DNA of 64,000 nt from Marthasterias glacialis (Eukaryota; Echinodermata; Asteroidea; Forcipulatida; Asteriidae): positions 3,748,384 to 3,812,383 of the forward strand of contig OU452239.1 of NCBI GenBank assembly GCA_911728455.2, read 5' to 3'. How positions within the stretch are numbered: the first letter of the stretch is position 1; the number at the start of each line of letters is the position of its first letter. A program made the position numbers and the translations under genes. Positions 44,942 to 60,670 of the stretch are shown in pieces. The notes beneath the pieces were generated by a model. That model was not told the DNA's origin, did no database searches, and saw only the letters and a list, made by a program, of their open reading frames with translations.

Positions 44942-45710
44942 CAGTCTGTACTATGCACGTGCCACACTTTGGTAGACCATAACAATGTTAACAATACAGG
45001 ACAATCATTCATACAGGTGCCAAGCTTTACTGTACACGCCAGGGCTCCATTAAAGTCGTGTTAGTACCAATCTCTATAATGCACCACACTTTGTAGGTTT
45101 TTTTAACTTCTCATCAACTTATGTCACTGATCAATCCTTTTTTGTTATAAATACTGTTTTTTCGTCGATGCAATAATAGTTATTCATAAATACCCCAGTC
45201 AGTTTGGGACAATGTGGTCATTCCTATTGGTTGAAAGGTGGTCACATGACTGTTTAAGACCGGTTTTAAACAGATAATAAAAACATCTGGAGCTGTGAAG
45301 GCGCACTCTGAGCTCATTAGCCACACGCGTGTTGGCACACTAGCTTACGAAGGTGCTAATTTACGCATAGCGTAATCATAGCCGTACTCCATGTAAAGTC
45401 TATTTATACGCACGCGTACGCGCAGCCGTTCAGCGTACGCCCCTGTTGGGTTTAAACGGCCGTTTAAGAAATCGGTCACCACTCTTTTATTGCCTTACTA
45501 ATTCCCTCAACCAATAATCTGGTAGACTAATCACCAACACAAACCGTCAGATTAAAATAATGTAGAAATTCGAGTTTCATGTGGAGGATATCGGTGCAAA
45601 TATTATGGTATTATAGCCTACAATCAACAAGAAAACACGTTCAAAGTAACGTACGCGCTGAATGTTTCGTACGGTTTACCAAAGTGTGGCACGTGCATTA
45701 ATGCAGACTG
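44942..45710. mobile_element. Inverted-repeat (MITE-like) element, copy 1
   Basis: GCACGTGCCACACTTTGGTA at 44955-44974 is perfectly reverse-repeated at 45677-45696, and outer CAGTCTG/CAGACTG extends the pair to ~35 bp. The interior has a CCAAT-type box and a TATTTATA near a run of CGTACGCG, but no ORF. No target duplication is clear. The second copy is at 56717-57490. Confidence 0.65.
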
Positions 45711-46499
45711 AGCTACCGACCTACATTTAGGTCTGGGAGCCTGTGAGTCTGGGAGCCTGTATGCTCCTCTGGCATTAAATGTTTAGAGGATTTATTACTC
45801 TTTACATTTTTTGAGAAAGAATTGGAGCACTATTGTTGCAGAGTACCAGCAGACTTCACTACGGAGCTCCGAGAGTGTCATCCACATAGTTTATCTCGCC
45901 AAGTATGCACAATACAGCGAAAAAGACGACTTAACCTAATAATTTATATCCTCAAGAGCGGAATTTGCAAAAATGTATTTATCCAATAGACCGATTGCGC
46001 GACCATTGTTTACATGTCATCACAGTGGGTACTACCTGATGCCAAACTACGTGCAAATACATGCTGTAACCGAAAGAGTCACACCAACAGTCGGCTTTTG
46101 TGGATAATAACACAGTTACTAAACCATTTTATTAAAGTTGTATGTTGTGACATTGATTTTAATCATATTACTGTTTCATAAACTACCATTATACCAGTAT
46201 TCCAGTGCAAAAGAGGTTTCTTTTGAGTTATGCACTACTGCCGTCGAACGACGATGAAGCAATCCGCGTGTTGTTTTGTTTGTATTTGTAAATCACTGCA
46301 AACAAAAAAATGCGGGCGGGGGCGAGGTGTACGTAAAGAACGTTGGAAGTGAGGCTTTATACCTAGCCTAGCCTTGCGGAAGTTCAAATATACAAAGGAA
46401 CCACACAGTTAAACCACACACTTCGTTAAATCAAGTTCAGACCCCAATGAACATGCTGAATGTTGTGATGTGAATATTTAGAAGGTAGGCGTGGCTACC

Positions 46500-47221
46500 G
46501 ACCAAATTTACATACTACACTTTTTATTTATAAATAATGAAAGCAACGCGTTTTCATTATATATTATATCATAGCCTCGTCCACGTATTCGTTTCATTAT
46601 ATATTATATCATAGCCTCGTCCACGTACAATTATATACATATAAGGAACGCTGTCAAACATTTATATATTATATAATTGCATGGGCGAAAATCATTATTT
46701 AGAAATAAAATTTCTCCGTCGTGCTTATTTATACATAAATGTAATTATCAATACAATTATTTATATATAATTGCGCGGTGCACAATAATTATTTACGTAT
46801 AAAAAAACTCACAGTTGATTTTGTTTGTATATAATGAAATGGTGTGTATAAATTATATATATATAATAAAAGCCGTTCAACAATTATACATTATATAATT
46901 TCACTGCGAAATTCATTATTTACATATAACATTTCTTCATCGTGCTTATTTGTATATAAATGTAATGATCAACACAATTATTTATATATAATTGTACGGT
47001 GCAAAACAATTATTTACATATAAAAAATCACAGTTGATATTGTTTGTAAACAATGAAAGGGTGTGTATAAATTATATATATATGATGAATGCTTTAAAAC
47101 AATTATATATTATATAATTGCATGGGCGAAATTAATTATTTTTATAAATAACTGTGAAAAAATTGTTAAATAACAATTTATATATTATATAACGACTTAT
47201 TTACAAATAATAATGTTATTA
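46500..47221. repeat. AT-rich tandem repeats
   Basis: A 45-bp sequence (ATTATATATTATATCATAGC plus CTCGTCCACGTA) occurs twice near 46556-46630. A ~215-230-bp unit marked by TTATATAATTGCATGGGCGAAA-type strings repeats near 46670, 46900 and 47110. Many TATATAATT/AATTATATA palindromes occur. Same arrangement in copy 2. Confidence 0.7.
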
Positions 47222-47274
47222 TTAGCTGTTCCGACTATCAGTCGGAACAGCTATTGTTTCTGTCGAGATTTTAA

Positions 47275-47313
<39 letters not shown>

Positions 47314-49181
47314 TTTATTTCCCCCAAAACCCTATTGACTTAACACATGACTTTTCTGCGCACAAAATGCCGTTCTTTGAATTATCATTATAAGTTAAAT
47401 TCTATATCATGTTAAAGCTTGTGTCTTGACTTAGCTAAACGATATCATAAAATTATAATTATTAATTAATTAACCATAAGACAGCAGTGTGAATAATTAA
47501 TTAAGCATTCTTGTCTCCAGCTTATCTCAGGAAGCCTACAACCGATCTTAATTTTCTTTTCAGTTATAGACTTGTTGAATATTGTAGATGTGCAATTTGG
47601 ATTGTTTGTGTCTGTCACGTCATCATGACGTCATTTATGGCACGTTTTGTGTCTGTGTACAAAAGGCACGGCCAAAAAAGTGTAACTATTTGGTAGGTCA
47701 AAAACAACAATTTTTCAAAATATATTGAATTTTAGATTGCTATATTACAAAGATCGTTTAGAAAACATGATTTCTTTTACCAAGAGTTGTCCCAGACCAT
47801 AAAAATTCATCAAAGCACAACGTATTTCACTTTAATTAACCGTTAATTGTTCAATCTGAGCACCATTAGTACAACGCAGTGTGGATTGCGCCGCTTTTCG
47901 CCGCTCAAAGTTGATAGCAAAGTTGTACACAAGTACGCACTCGCCTGTTTTTCACACGTTAATCCAATGATGTTCCTGAGTGTTGCGAACCTGTACAGGT
48001 TTTTGGTGGGAAAACCGCAAACATGAATGCGACGGGGTAGCGCTAATTTTTTTAGCGTTTTAAACTTGATTTGTGTTATCAGATGTTAGTTTGGCTTTTA
48101 ATAACTAATAAATATTATAATGACTTCACATAATGCTATAGCGCCCTCTATTGGTAGATGTTTTTCTACATAAAACTTGCATTTTTAGGGTTTTCGTTCA
48201 AAGGCATCGCATAGGAATAAAAGTTATACCACCTTGTAAATGACAAAAAATCATAGTAAGGCAAACTTGTTTTTGTCGTCGTGACGTCATCAGGTATCAA
48301 GTTACATTAATTCAACGTTTAATAATGAAAAAATCATATCTCCCGAGGCACACATCGTAGAGTCACAATCTTTGTGCCATTTTAAAGCTTAGAGCACATG
48401 TGGCATTTTATTTAAACATATGACCCCGATTTGACCTTTCCTTCCGGTCCAAACAGGAAGTTCAAAACTTTAAAGAGTCTCATCTCCTGAACTAAATTTC
48501 ATAATTTGTAATCTTTATGTTGTTTTGTAGCTTACATCATATCGGACATTTTGTTTAGAGGCGTGACCCCACTTTGACCTTTACTTCCGGTCCAAACAGG
48601 AAGCTATAAATTTCATAACAGCATATCTCATGTGCCAAATGTCCTAGAGTCATAATCTTTGTTCCATTTGTAGCTTACATCATGTGTGACATTTGGTTAT
48701 TAGAATGACCCCACTTTGACCTTTACTTCCGGTCCAAACAGGAAGCTCTAAATTTCAAAAAGCATATCTCCTGTGTCAAATGTACTAGTCATTATCTTTG
48801 TACCATTTGTAGCTTACATCACATGTGACATTTGGTTACTAGGCAAGACCTCACTTTGACCTTTACTTCCGGTCCAGACAGGAAGCTCTAAAATAAAAAA
48901 AACATATATCGTGTGCCAAATGTCGTAGAGTTATAATCTTTGTACATTTGTAGCTCACATCGAAGGTGACATTTTGATATCACGCATGACCCCACTTTGA
49001 CCTTTACTTCCGGTCGAAAAAAGAAGCTCTCAATAACAAAAAAAATCATATGTCCTGCGCCAATTGTCAAAGTCATTATCGTTGTACCGTGTAGGACCAT
49101 TATCAAGGTCTTGAGTATTTAATCAAAGGACAAACAACTTCGGAACAGCTACGTGTTTGTCCACAAACACATAATGTCTAG
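47222..49181 (-). mobile_element. Helitron-like element B (reverse strand)
   Basis: On the minus strand it starts CTAGACATTATG (49181) with the hairpin GTGTTTGT-GG-ACAAACAC and GTAGCTGTTCCG. It ends in the hairpin TTCCGACTGATAGTCGGAA followed by CAGCTAA (47222). The flanks are A and T within an ATT microsatellite. The interior has five ~140-bp tandem units (48430-49020) with ACTTCC/GGAAGT and AGGTCA-type motifs. No ORF. The 3' hairpin is perfect and 13 bp long when extended (AGCTGTTCCGACT..AGTCGGAACAGCT). Confidence 0.75.
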
Positions 49182-49196
49182 TTATTATTATTATTA

Positions 49197-51783
<2,587 letters not shown>

Positions 51784-52940
51784 GGTTTATTAAAAAATCT
51801 GCTCATCGCAGCCGGCAGGCTGAATTAAAATACAGATTAACATTAAAAAGAATAAAAGTAAAGCAAAAAGTAAAACATTAGGTACATACACAATTAAAGC
51901 AATAAACCAATTTAAAAACCAACAAAGCAAGCGAACGGACCCCACCCCCCCCCCCCCACACACACACACCCAACCAAAAACAAACAATCAAACAAACAAA
52001 CAACACGAGTCAAACAAACAGAAAAAAACCCACAGACAAACATTGAGACAGGGAAGACTGAGACAAAGTATAAAAGACAAGGTGAAAGGCAAGACAGCAT
52101 CAAAAAAGCAAATTTAAAAAAGACAGTCATTAAAAATGTATTGAAAAAAAATTTCGTAAAAAGAAGAAAAAAAGTCTATAGAATAGACTTCTTTTTCAGA
52201 TCAATATCCTTTTCATATTATGAATTTTACATGTTCAAAATATTGGTCAAGTAAGGAATGGGGCTAGACCTGTATCGGTTGGTTCTGCACCTGACTGTAG
52301 ACAAAGAACTAGAATTCCTAAGATTATTGTTCCTAGCAGGTGGCAGCCAGTCTTTATGTTTGGTTGAAGACAGGAGCTAATTACCAAAATTTTAGGAAAG
52401 CTGTTCAAGTCTCTCACTGAGAGGCGGAATGCTAAGCACTTCACAAATATCTGCATAGGGTTTAAATTTACAAAATTCAAAAGTGAGAATGATACGGAAT
52501 GCCTTCCGTTGCATTCTTTCCAAACACTCTCTTTGGGATTTAGTGAGACCACAAAACCAGGCTGGTGAGGCGTATTCGAGAGTTGGCCTAACATATTGCA
52601 AATACACTGTTTTCAAGTCATTAACAGGAATGTTACATCGTTTAAGTAGACGTAAAAAATACAGTTTTTTGTTAAAAGCTTTACACATGTTGTCAACCTG
52701 AGAATCCCATTTAAGATTTTCTTGTATACGAATGCCCAAAAGTTTGACACAGCTTGTTTGGTTGATGACTTTATTACCTATTTGAAACCTGGGCACAACA
52801 GATTGGTGTCTTTGAAAGCAAGAAATCATGACCTGACATTTTTGGGGATTGAGTCTCATGTGGTTTTCAAGTGACCAAGAGTGCAAACAATCAAGCTGCT
52901 GTTGCATTGATCTTGTTTGGTCACTTTCACGATATGTTTG
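51784..52940 (-). pseudogene. CR1/L2-like LINE fragment, RT C-terminus (copy 1)
   Basis: Minus-strand frame 52392-52934 reads YRESDQTRSMQQQLDCLHSW, then NHMRLNPQKCQVM, VKLLGIRIQENLKW, VYLQYVRPTLEYASPAWF and LERMQRKAFRIIL. This is the part after the RT active site in CR1/L2-type elements. No YADD box or endonuclease remains, so it is 5'-truncated. A 3' UTR and (TAA)n tail follow. Copy 2 (59198-60270) lacks 34 residues. Confidence 0.8.
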
Positions 52941-53352
52941 ATATCATTAAATAATAAATTTACACTTCGCGCCTCATAGCGGGGTGGGGTCAGACTGCCC
53001 CGGTCGATGAAAATCGGGAAGGGGAAGAAAAAATCGGTAAGGGTAAGAATAAAATCAGGAAGGTAAACAGATTGAAACAAAAGGAAAGTGGTTGAAGAGA
53101 AAGGAAATTTAGTGCAGAAAAGAGAAGAAAGGGCAAGAAAAGGGAAAGGGAAGAAGAACCTATAAGGAGTGAAGGGAAGGTGAAGGGGAAATAGGGCTGA
53201 TTTTGATCCACCTTTTGAATTATGTTATGCTTAAAACATCACCCTCTATCGGTGATGTCGTACAGGCAACCCCGCCCCACCCCAAGATTTATTTGTACTA
53301 GATGTCGTGTAATGAATATGAATGAACATGTAATTCTGGAGCAACGTCCAAC
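52941..53352. repeat. Duplicated unit, copy 1, right edge (purine-rich)
   Basis: 53000-53190 is a polypurine stretch on the plus strand. The match to copy 2 (60271-60670) ends near 53352, where LINE sequence begins. Confidence 0.75.
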
Positions 53353-54420
53353 GGCCAATATTAAGATTCAAACTACTCCCTTCTACGAGGAAGTTTTTAC
53401 TGCATTTGAGAAAGCTGGAGGCATTCTTAAATATAACTTTTCTAGCCTGTTGGAAACGAGGGAAGTTCCGATTTTTAACAATTGCATTGCTACGAGAGAC
53501 AATACACTTTTAAGCAGCCCTGTTCTTAAATCTGTAGGCATGACCAAAATTAAAAATGTGACCAGACAAGGTAAACTAATTTCTTTCAAAGAAATTGCCA
53601 AAAAATGTTCCGTCAAGAGAATCAATGCAGGTATAATCATGGGCAGGTTGAAAGATCATATAGATAACACCTTGGTTACAGAACAAAGACATGGCCCTGC
53701 TAATGACATCTGTAATTGGCTGACATTTTCAAACCGTAATGACAACAGTGAGATCGAATTTAGGAAAACTAATACTAAAACTATTTACTCCAGACTAATT
53801 TCCATGAAATTTGTTCCTCCTAGAGTTCAGAACGTGTAGCAAAACACTTTCTGTTATGCTCAAGATTTAACTGGCCATTGGTATGGATTAACACTTTTAA
53901 AAACAACCTGCTTGATCCTGAAGACAAACACTTTTGGTATAGATTGAAACATATGATCCTTCCAACTAGAGAATTTCTATACAAAATCGGGAGAGTTGTT
54001 GATGTAAAATGTCCTTTATGTGAAACTGAATCGGAATCCCACCAGCATTTGTTTATCTATTGTGTTAGCACTTTAAACGCTTGGATCTTTGTTGAGTATC
54101 TTATAAGGAAGTATACAGGTAACAATTATTTTTATCTTAGCGACCCAAATAGAATTCTAGGCTACAAATTAAAACCAGTCCAGGGTGTTCTTGTAGTTAA
54201 ATTGCTTCGCCAAATTTGGAACATCCGTTGTAAAAAAGTCTTCAATAATTATAAAACCCAATCCGAAATAAATATAATATTTCAGTACAAACTTAGTCTA
54301 AAACGCTTTTTAACTCTAGAGAAGGGCAGAATGAACTGTGAGAAGTTCAAAACTGTTTATGCTCGAAATAAAATTCTGTGCTCCATCAATGAGAAAAATC
54401 AATTAGAATTCAGTTATTAA
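53353..54420 (+). pseudogene. ORF2 C-terminal fragment of LINE element 3, stop and frameshift
   Basis: Reads QTTPFYEEVFTAFEKAGG to VPPRVQNV, then TAG at 53837-53839 where element 2 has TGG (Trp). A one-base loss near 53868 (GATTTAACTGG) shifts the frame. The second frame, 53878-54420, continues WINTFKNNLLDPEDKHFWYR to CPLCETESESHQHLFIYC, the C-terminal knuckle, and ends normally. Endonuclease and RT are absent, so it cannot work. Confidence 0.85.
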
Positions 54421-54760
54421 TCACAATACTTTTGTCCTTCCCTTGGAGCTTTTCCAAGTTTTACTCCTACTCTTTATTTGTCAACAGTCTTGTATATACA
54501 AACAGATACACACCCAAATATTTATATGTATATATTTTAATGTAAGTGCCCTTTTGTTCAAACTGTAAATTATTAAGGGGGTTTTCCTTCATTCAACATT
54601 ATTTTTGCTGTTTCCTGTTATTTAGCAGTTATTGTGGTTTTCCTTTTCATGTAGCATTATTCCTTTGCTATTTCATGTAATTTTGCAATTTGCCTTTATA
54701 AGTAATATTTTTCATGTACAATGGAAGTATTGCCTTTTTAAAGAGTGAAATGGAATAAAC

Positions 54761-54776
54761 GGAGTATTTTAACTCC
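54761..54776 (+). promoter_or_regulatory. 3'-terminal LINE hairpin (element 3)
   Basis: GGAGT-ATTTTA-ACTCC: stem identical to elements 1 and 2, loop changed. Preceded by AATAAAC. The conserved stem with a free loop points to structure rather than sequence recognition. Confidence 0.7.
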
Positions 54777-54792
54777 ACCAAAGAGAAAAAAA

Positions 54793-55227
<435 letters not shown>

Positions 55228-55274
55228 AAACAGCGTTAAATGACATACCTTGGGTTGGGACTCGGGCCGCTGCT

Positions 55275-55655
55275 TTAAGACGAGCGGCTGTGATTTTTTC
55301 CGCCTACGTGCTTGGGGACGAGTGGTGACGTGTTGATATAATTTTCCATTAAATACTGAGCATAATCACAGTGCCGAGCTTTGACAGCATCGCGAAGGTC
55401 CGCCTTGGGGGTAAGGATTTTCTCCTCCGGGCCTACCCCCGCCCAACCTCTATAGTAGTCGCTTTTATTTAACACTTTCCGGCAGAATTCTAATGTCCGA
55501 ATTGATGCTCTAGTATGTAGTAACACATCGAATAAATCGTACATGTCATTAATTCGATGGTCTGTGTTTATCAAACGTTGTATACGTTCAATATCGATAA
55601 AATTACGGTGGTTATACGCCGCGTAATAAAAACCGTTGAGTTCAAAAGATGCCAT
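55275..55655 (-). CDS. Unknown 126-aa protein, copy 2
   Basis: Same start (MASFELNG), same length and the same upstream TATAAAAT as the copy at 10972-11352. The few differences in the C-terminal part include ARHCDYAQYL (Tyr for Phe) and NTSPLV (Ser for Leu). Both copies stay open, which fits a recent duplication and does not by itself show selection. Family not recognised. Confidence 0.5.
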   Translation of the reverse strand: MASFELNGFYYAAYNHRNFIDIERIQRLINTDHRINDMYDLFDVLLHTRASIRTLEFCRKVLNKSDYYRGWAGVGPEEKILTPKADLRDAVKARHCDYAQYLMENYINTSPLVPKHVGGKNHSRSS

Positions 55656-56716
55656 GTCGAAGGAGACCGTAGGATTTGTAAAACAAAGAAGCACCTCTGA
55701 TTGAACTTATATTGTCTGGGGTATAATTTTATAGACACTTGAAACACTTAAAGGAACAGAACTAAATAGAATCTCTACAATTATAAGATAAAAAGAAAAA
55801 AAAATAACTAAAATAAATAAACCGCCATCCACGGTGATGTTTTTCAGAGGTGTTCGGTCACGAGAGCTATCGTCACGGTCTTATCGGAGTAACTTTGTCC
55901 TTGCTGGATATCTATGGCTACTTAAACCGATACCAAACTTTATACTACTTGTCCCGACGTGTTATACTATATTAATCTTATTATTCAACAAGACGTTCAG
56001 CGATACACAACTATACAAAAAAACAAAAACAAAACAAAAACAAAAACAAAAACAAAAAGAAATACAACACTATTAACATCCTCCCTTTTCCCCCCGTCTT
56101 CCACGGCGTCTTAGCAGACGTCTTGCAGTCGTTTGCTTTTGTTTTCACTCCGTGAAAATACAACTGAGACGTCAACGTCTTGGTTGTGCTGCGGGGATGT
56201 TCCGTCGGCGCTCCGTGATTTTAAAAAATCACTCCTGCACCTCCCAACTGAGACAGACAATAACGGTTTGTCTCAGTGACACTGTCGTGAGACACTCTGC
56301 GTCTTTAAGACGCTCCTCCACATGATGCATTCTGTATCATGGTTCCACCAACTATCGGCACTTCGTGCCTCCTTACACTGCCGTGAGGCCACGGCTCACC
56401 ACTGCGTGGCTCGCGGCTCTACACTTATCCTACCACTGCGCATCACTATTGCGCATGCTCATTAGCATACACTCGCACGCTACTGCGCATCTTCATCAAT
56501 GGACTTTGGTCTTCTGCTCATTGCACTCTGAGCCACTATTTTTTGGTATACTATTCAACGGCATAAAGATGCATTGATAAAATCCCACTCTACATTTTTT
56601 TAGCCAGCATAATAGATGCGATTTACCCACCTGCCATCAATGTTTATCTCTTTCACTGCAGTAGGCCTTTTGAAAGACGCAAGAAGGCCTTTGTGCACAT
56701 AAAAGTAGGTGAGTAT

Positions 56717-57490
56717 CAGTCTGTACTATGCACGTGCCACACTTTGGTAGACCATAACAATGTTAACAATACAGGACAATCATTCATACAGGTGCCAAGC
56801 TTTACTGTACACGCCAGGGCTCCATTAAAGTCGTGTTGGTACCAATCTCTATAATGCACCACACTTTGTAGGTTTTTTTAACTTCTCATCAACTTATGTC
56901 ACTGATCAATCCATTTTTTGTTATAAATACTGTTTTTTCGTCGATGCAATAATAGTTATTCATAAATACCCCAGTCAGTTTGGGACAATGTGGTCATTCC
57001 TATTGGTTGAAAGGTGGTCACATGACTGTTTAAGACCGGTTTTAAACAGATAATAAAAACATCTGGAGCTGTGAAGGCGCGCTCTGCGCTCATTAGCCAC
57101 ACGCGTGTTGGCGCACTAGCTTACGAAGGTGCTAATTTACGCATAGCGTAATCATAGCCGTACTCCATGTAAAGTCTATTTATACGCGCGCGTACGCGCA
57201 GCCGTTCAGCGTACGCCCCTGTTGGGTTTAAACGGCCGTTTAAGAAATCGGTCACCACTCTTTTATTCCCTTATTAATTCCCTCAACCAATAATCTGGTA
57301 GACTAATCACCAACACAAACCGTCAGATTAAAATAATGTAGAAATTCGAGTTTCATGTGCATGGAGGATATCGGTGCAAATATTATGGTATTATAGCCTA
57401 CAATCAACAAGAAAACACGTTCAAAGTAACGTACGCGCTGAATGTTTCGTACGGTTTACCAAAGTGTGGCACGTGCATTAATGCAGATTG
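56717..57490. mobile_element. Inverted-repeat (MITE-like) element, copy 2
   Basis: Same terminal pairs as 44942-45710, with CAGATTG instead of CAGACTG at the right end and a few internal changes. Part of the segmental duplication, not a separate insertion. Confidence 0.6.
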
Positions 57491-58984
57491 TGCTACTGAC
57501 CTACATTGAGGTCTGGGAGCCTGTGAGTCTGGGAGCCTGTATGCTCCTCTGGCATTAAATGTTTAGAGAATTTATTACTCTTTACATTTTTTGAGAAAGA
57601 ATTGGAGCACTATTGTTGCAGAGTACCAGCAGACTTCACTACGGAGCTCCGAGAGTGTCATCCACATAGTTTATCTCGCCAAGTATGCACAATACAGCGA
57701 AAAAGACGACTTAATTTATATCCCCAAGAGCGGAATTTGCAAAAATGTATTCATCCAATAGACCCGATTGCGCGACCATTGTTTACATGTCATCACAGTG
57801 GGTACTACCTGATGCCAAACTACGTGCAAATACATGCTGTGACCGAAAGAGTCACACCAGCAGTCGGCTTTTGTGGATAATAACACAGTTACTAAACCAT
57901 TTTATTAAAGTTGTATGTTGTGACATTGATTTTAATCATATTACTGTTTCATAAACTACCATTATACCAGTATTCCAGTGCAAAAGAGGTTTCTTTTGAG
58001 TTATGCACTACTGCCGTCGGACGACGATGAAGCAATCCGCGTGTTGTTTTGTTTGTAAATGTAAATCACTGCAAACAAAAAAATGCGGGCGGGGGCGAGG
58101 TGTACGTAAAGAACGTTGGAAGTGAGGCTTTATACCTAGCCTAGCCTTGCGGAAGTTCAAATATACAAAGGAACCACACAGTTAAACCACACACTTCGTT
58201 AAATCAAGTTCAGACCCCGATGAACATGCTGAATGTTGTGATGTGAATATTTAGAAGGTAGGCGTGGCTACCGACCAAATTTACATACTACACTTTTTAT
58301 TTATAAATAATGAAAGCAACGCGTTTTCATTATATATTATATCATAGCCTCGTCCACGTATTCGTTTCATTATATATTATATCATAGCCTCGTCCGCGTA
58401 CAATTATATACATATAAGGAACGCTGTCAAACATTTGTATATTATATAATTGCATGGGCGAAAATCATTATTTAGAAATAAAATTTCTCCGTCGTGCTTA
58501 TTTATACATAAATGTAATGATCAATACAATTATTTATATATAATTGCGCGGTGCACAATAATTATTTACGTATAAAAAAACTCACAGTTGATTTTGTTTG
58601 TATATAATGAAATGGTGTGTATAAATTATATATATATAATAAAAGCCGTTCAACAATTATACATTATATGATTTCACTGGCGAAATTCATTATTTACATA
58701 TAACATTTCTTCATCGTGCTTATTTGTATACAAATGTAATGATCAACGCAATTATTTATATATAATTGTACGGTGCAAAACAATTATTTACATATAAAAA
58801 AATCACAGTTGATATTGTTTGTAAACAATGAAAGGGTGTGTATAAATTATATATATATGATGAATGCTTTAAAACAATTATATTTTATATAATTGCATGG
58901 GCGAAATTCATTATTTATAAATAACTATGAAAAAATTGTTAAATAACAATTTATATATTATATAACGACTTATTTACAAATAAT

Positions 58985-59197
<213 letters not shown>

Positions 59198-59201
<4 letters not shown>

Positions 59202-60270
59202 GTTTATTAAAAAATCTGCTCATCGCAGCCGGCAGGCTGAATTAAAATACAGATTAACATTAAAAAGAATAAAAGTAAAGCAAAAAGTAAAACATTAGAT
59301 ACATACACAATTAAAGCAATAAACCAATTTAAAAACCAACAAAGCAAGCGAACGGACCCCCCCCCCCCCCCCCCCCACACACACACCCAACCAAAAACAA
59401 ACAATCAAACAAACAAACCACACGAGTCAAACAAACAGAAAAAAACCCACAGACAAACATTGAGACAGGGAAGACTGAGACAAAGTATAAAAGACAAGGT
59501 GAAAGGCAAGACAGCATCAAAAAAGCAAATTTAAAAAAGACAGTCATTAAAAATGTATTGAAAAAAAAATATTTCGTAAAAAGAAGAAAAAAAGTCTATA
59601 GAATAGACTTCTTTTTCAGATCAATATCCTTTTCATATTATGAATTTTACATGTTTAAAATATTGGTCAAGTAAGGAATGGGGCTAGACCTGTATCAGTT
59701 GGTTCTGCACCTGACTGCAGACAAAGAACTAGAATTCCTAAGATTATTGTTCCTAGCAGGTGGCAGCCAGTCTTTATGTTTGGTTGAAGACAGGAGCTAA
59801 TTACCAAAATTTTAGGAAAGCTGTTCAAGTCTCTCACTGAGAGGCGGAATGCTAAGCACTTCACAAATATCTGCATAGGGTTTAAATTTACAAAATTCAA
59901 AAGTGAGAATGATACGGAATGCCTTCCGTTGCATTCTTTCCAAACACTCTCTTTGGGATTTAGTGAGACCACAAAACCAGGCTGGTGAGGCGTATTCGAG
60001 AGTTGGCCTAACATATTGCAAATACACTGTTTTCAAGTCATTAACAGGAATGTTACATCGTTTAAGTAGACGTAAAAAATACAGTTTTTTGTTAAAAGCT
60101 TTACACATGTTGTCAACCTGAGAATCCCATTTAAGATTTTCTTGTATATGAATGCCCAAAAGTTTGACACAGCTTGTTTGGTTTTCAAGTGACCAAGAGT
60201 GCAAACAATCAAGCTGCTGTTGCATTGATCTTGTTTGGTCACTTTCACGATATGTTTGATATCATTAAAT
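59198..60270 (-). pseudogene. CR1/L2-like LINE fragment, RT C-terminus (copy 2)
   Basis: Frame 59812-60225 matches the copy 1 fragment but joins SWSLEN directly to QTSCVKLLG, losing 34 residues (102 nt, in frame). The deletion ends share GGTT. A C-run of about 17 near 59357-59374 replaces a shorter one in copy 1. Confidence 0.8.
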
Positions 60271-60670
60271 AATAAATTTACACTTCGCGCCTCATAGCGG
60301 GGTGGGGTCAGACTGCCCCGGTCGATGAAAATCGGGAAGGGGAAGAAAAACTCGGTAAGGGTAAGAATAAAATCAGGAAGGTAAACAGATTGAAACAAAA
60401 GGAAAGTGGTTGAAGAGAAAGGAAATTTAGTGCAGAAAAGAGAAGAAAGGGCAAGAAAAGGGAAAGGGAAGAAGAACCTATAAGGAGTGAAGGGAAGGTG
60501 AAGGGGAAAGAGGGCTGATTTTGATCCACCTTTTGAATTATGTTATACTTAAAACATCACCCTATATCGGTGATGTCGTACAGGCACCCCCGCCCCACCC
60601 CAAGATTTATTTGTACTAGATGTCGTGTAATGAATATGAATGAACATGTAATTCTGGAGCAACGGCCAAC

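Larger units (their letters stand above)
43699..47221. repeat. Duplicated unit, copy 1, middle piece
   Basis: Matches 55814-58984 closely. Compared with copy 2 it has an extra ~304-bp internal tandem duplication (43817 and 44121 both start ACCAAACTTTATACTAC) containing a 34-35-bp tandem pair (AAGTCGTGTCCTTACGCG.. at 43985 and 44019). No protein-coding gene is recognised in 3.5 kb. It holds the hairpin chain, a TIR element and an AT-rich tandem repeat listed separately. Confidence 0.85.
53353..54792 (+). mobile_element. 5'-truncated Tx1/L1-type LINE, element 3
   Basis: Begins inside ORF2 at the position equal to ANAKTQTQTT of element 2 and runs through the ORF2 end, 3' UTR, GGAGT-ATTTTA-ACTCC hairpin (54761-54776) and a short A-run. 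Roughly 70% identical in protein to element 2, so it is a different subfamily. It sits exactly between the two copies of the duplicated unit. Confidence 0.85.
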
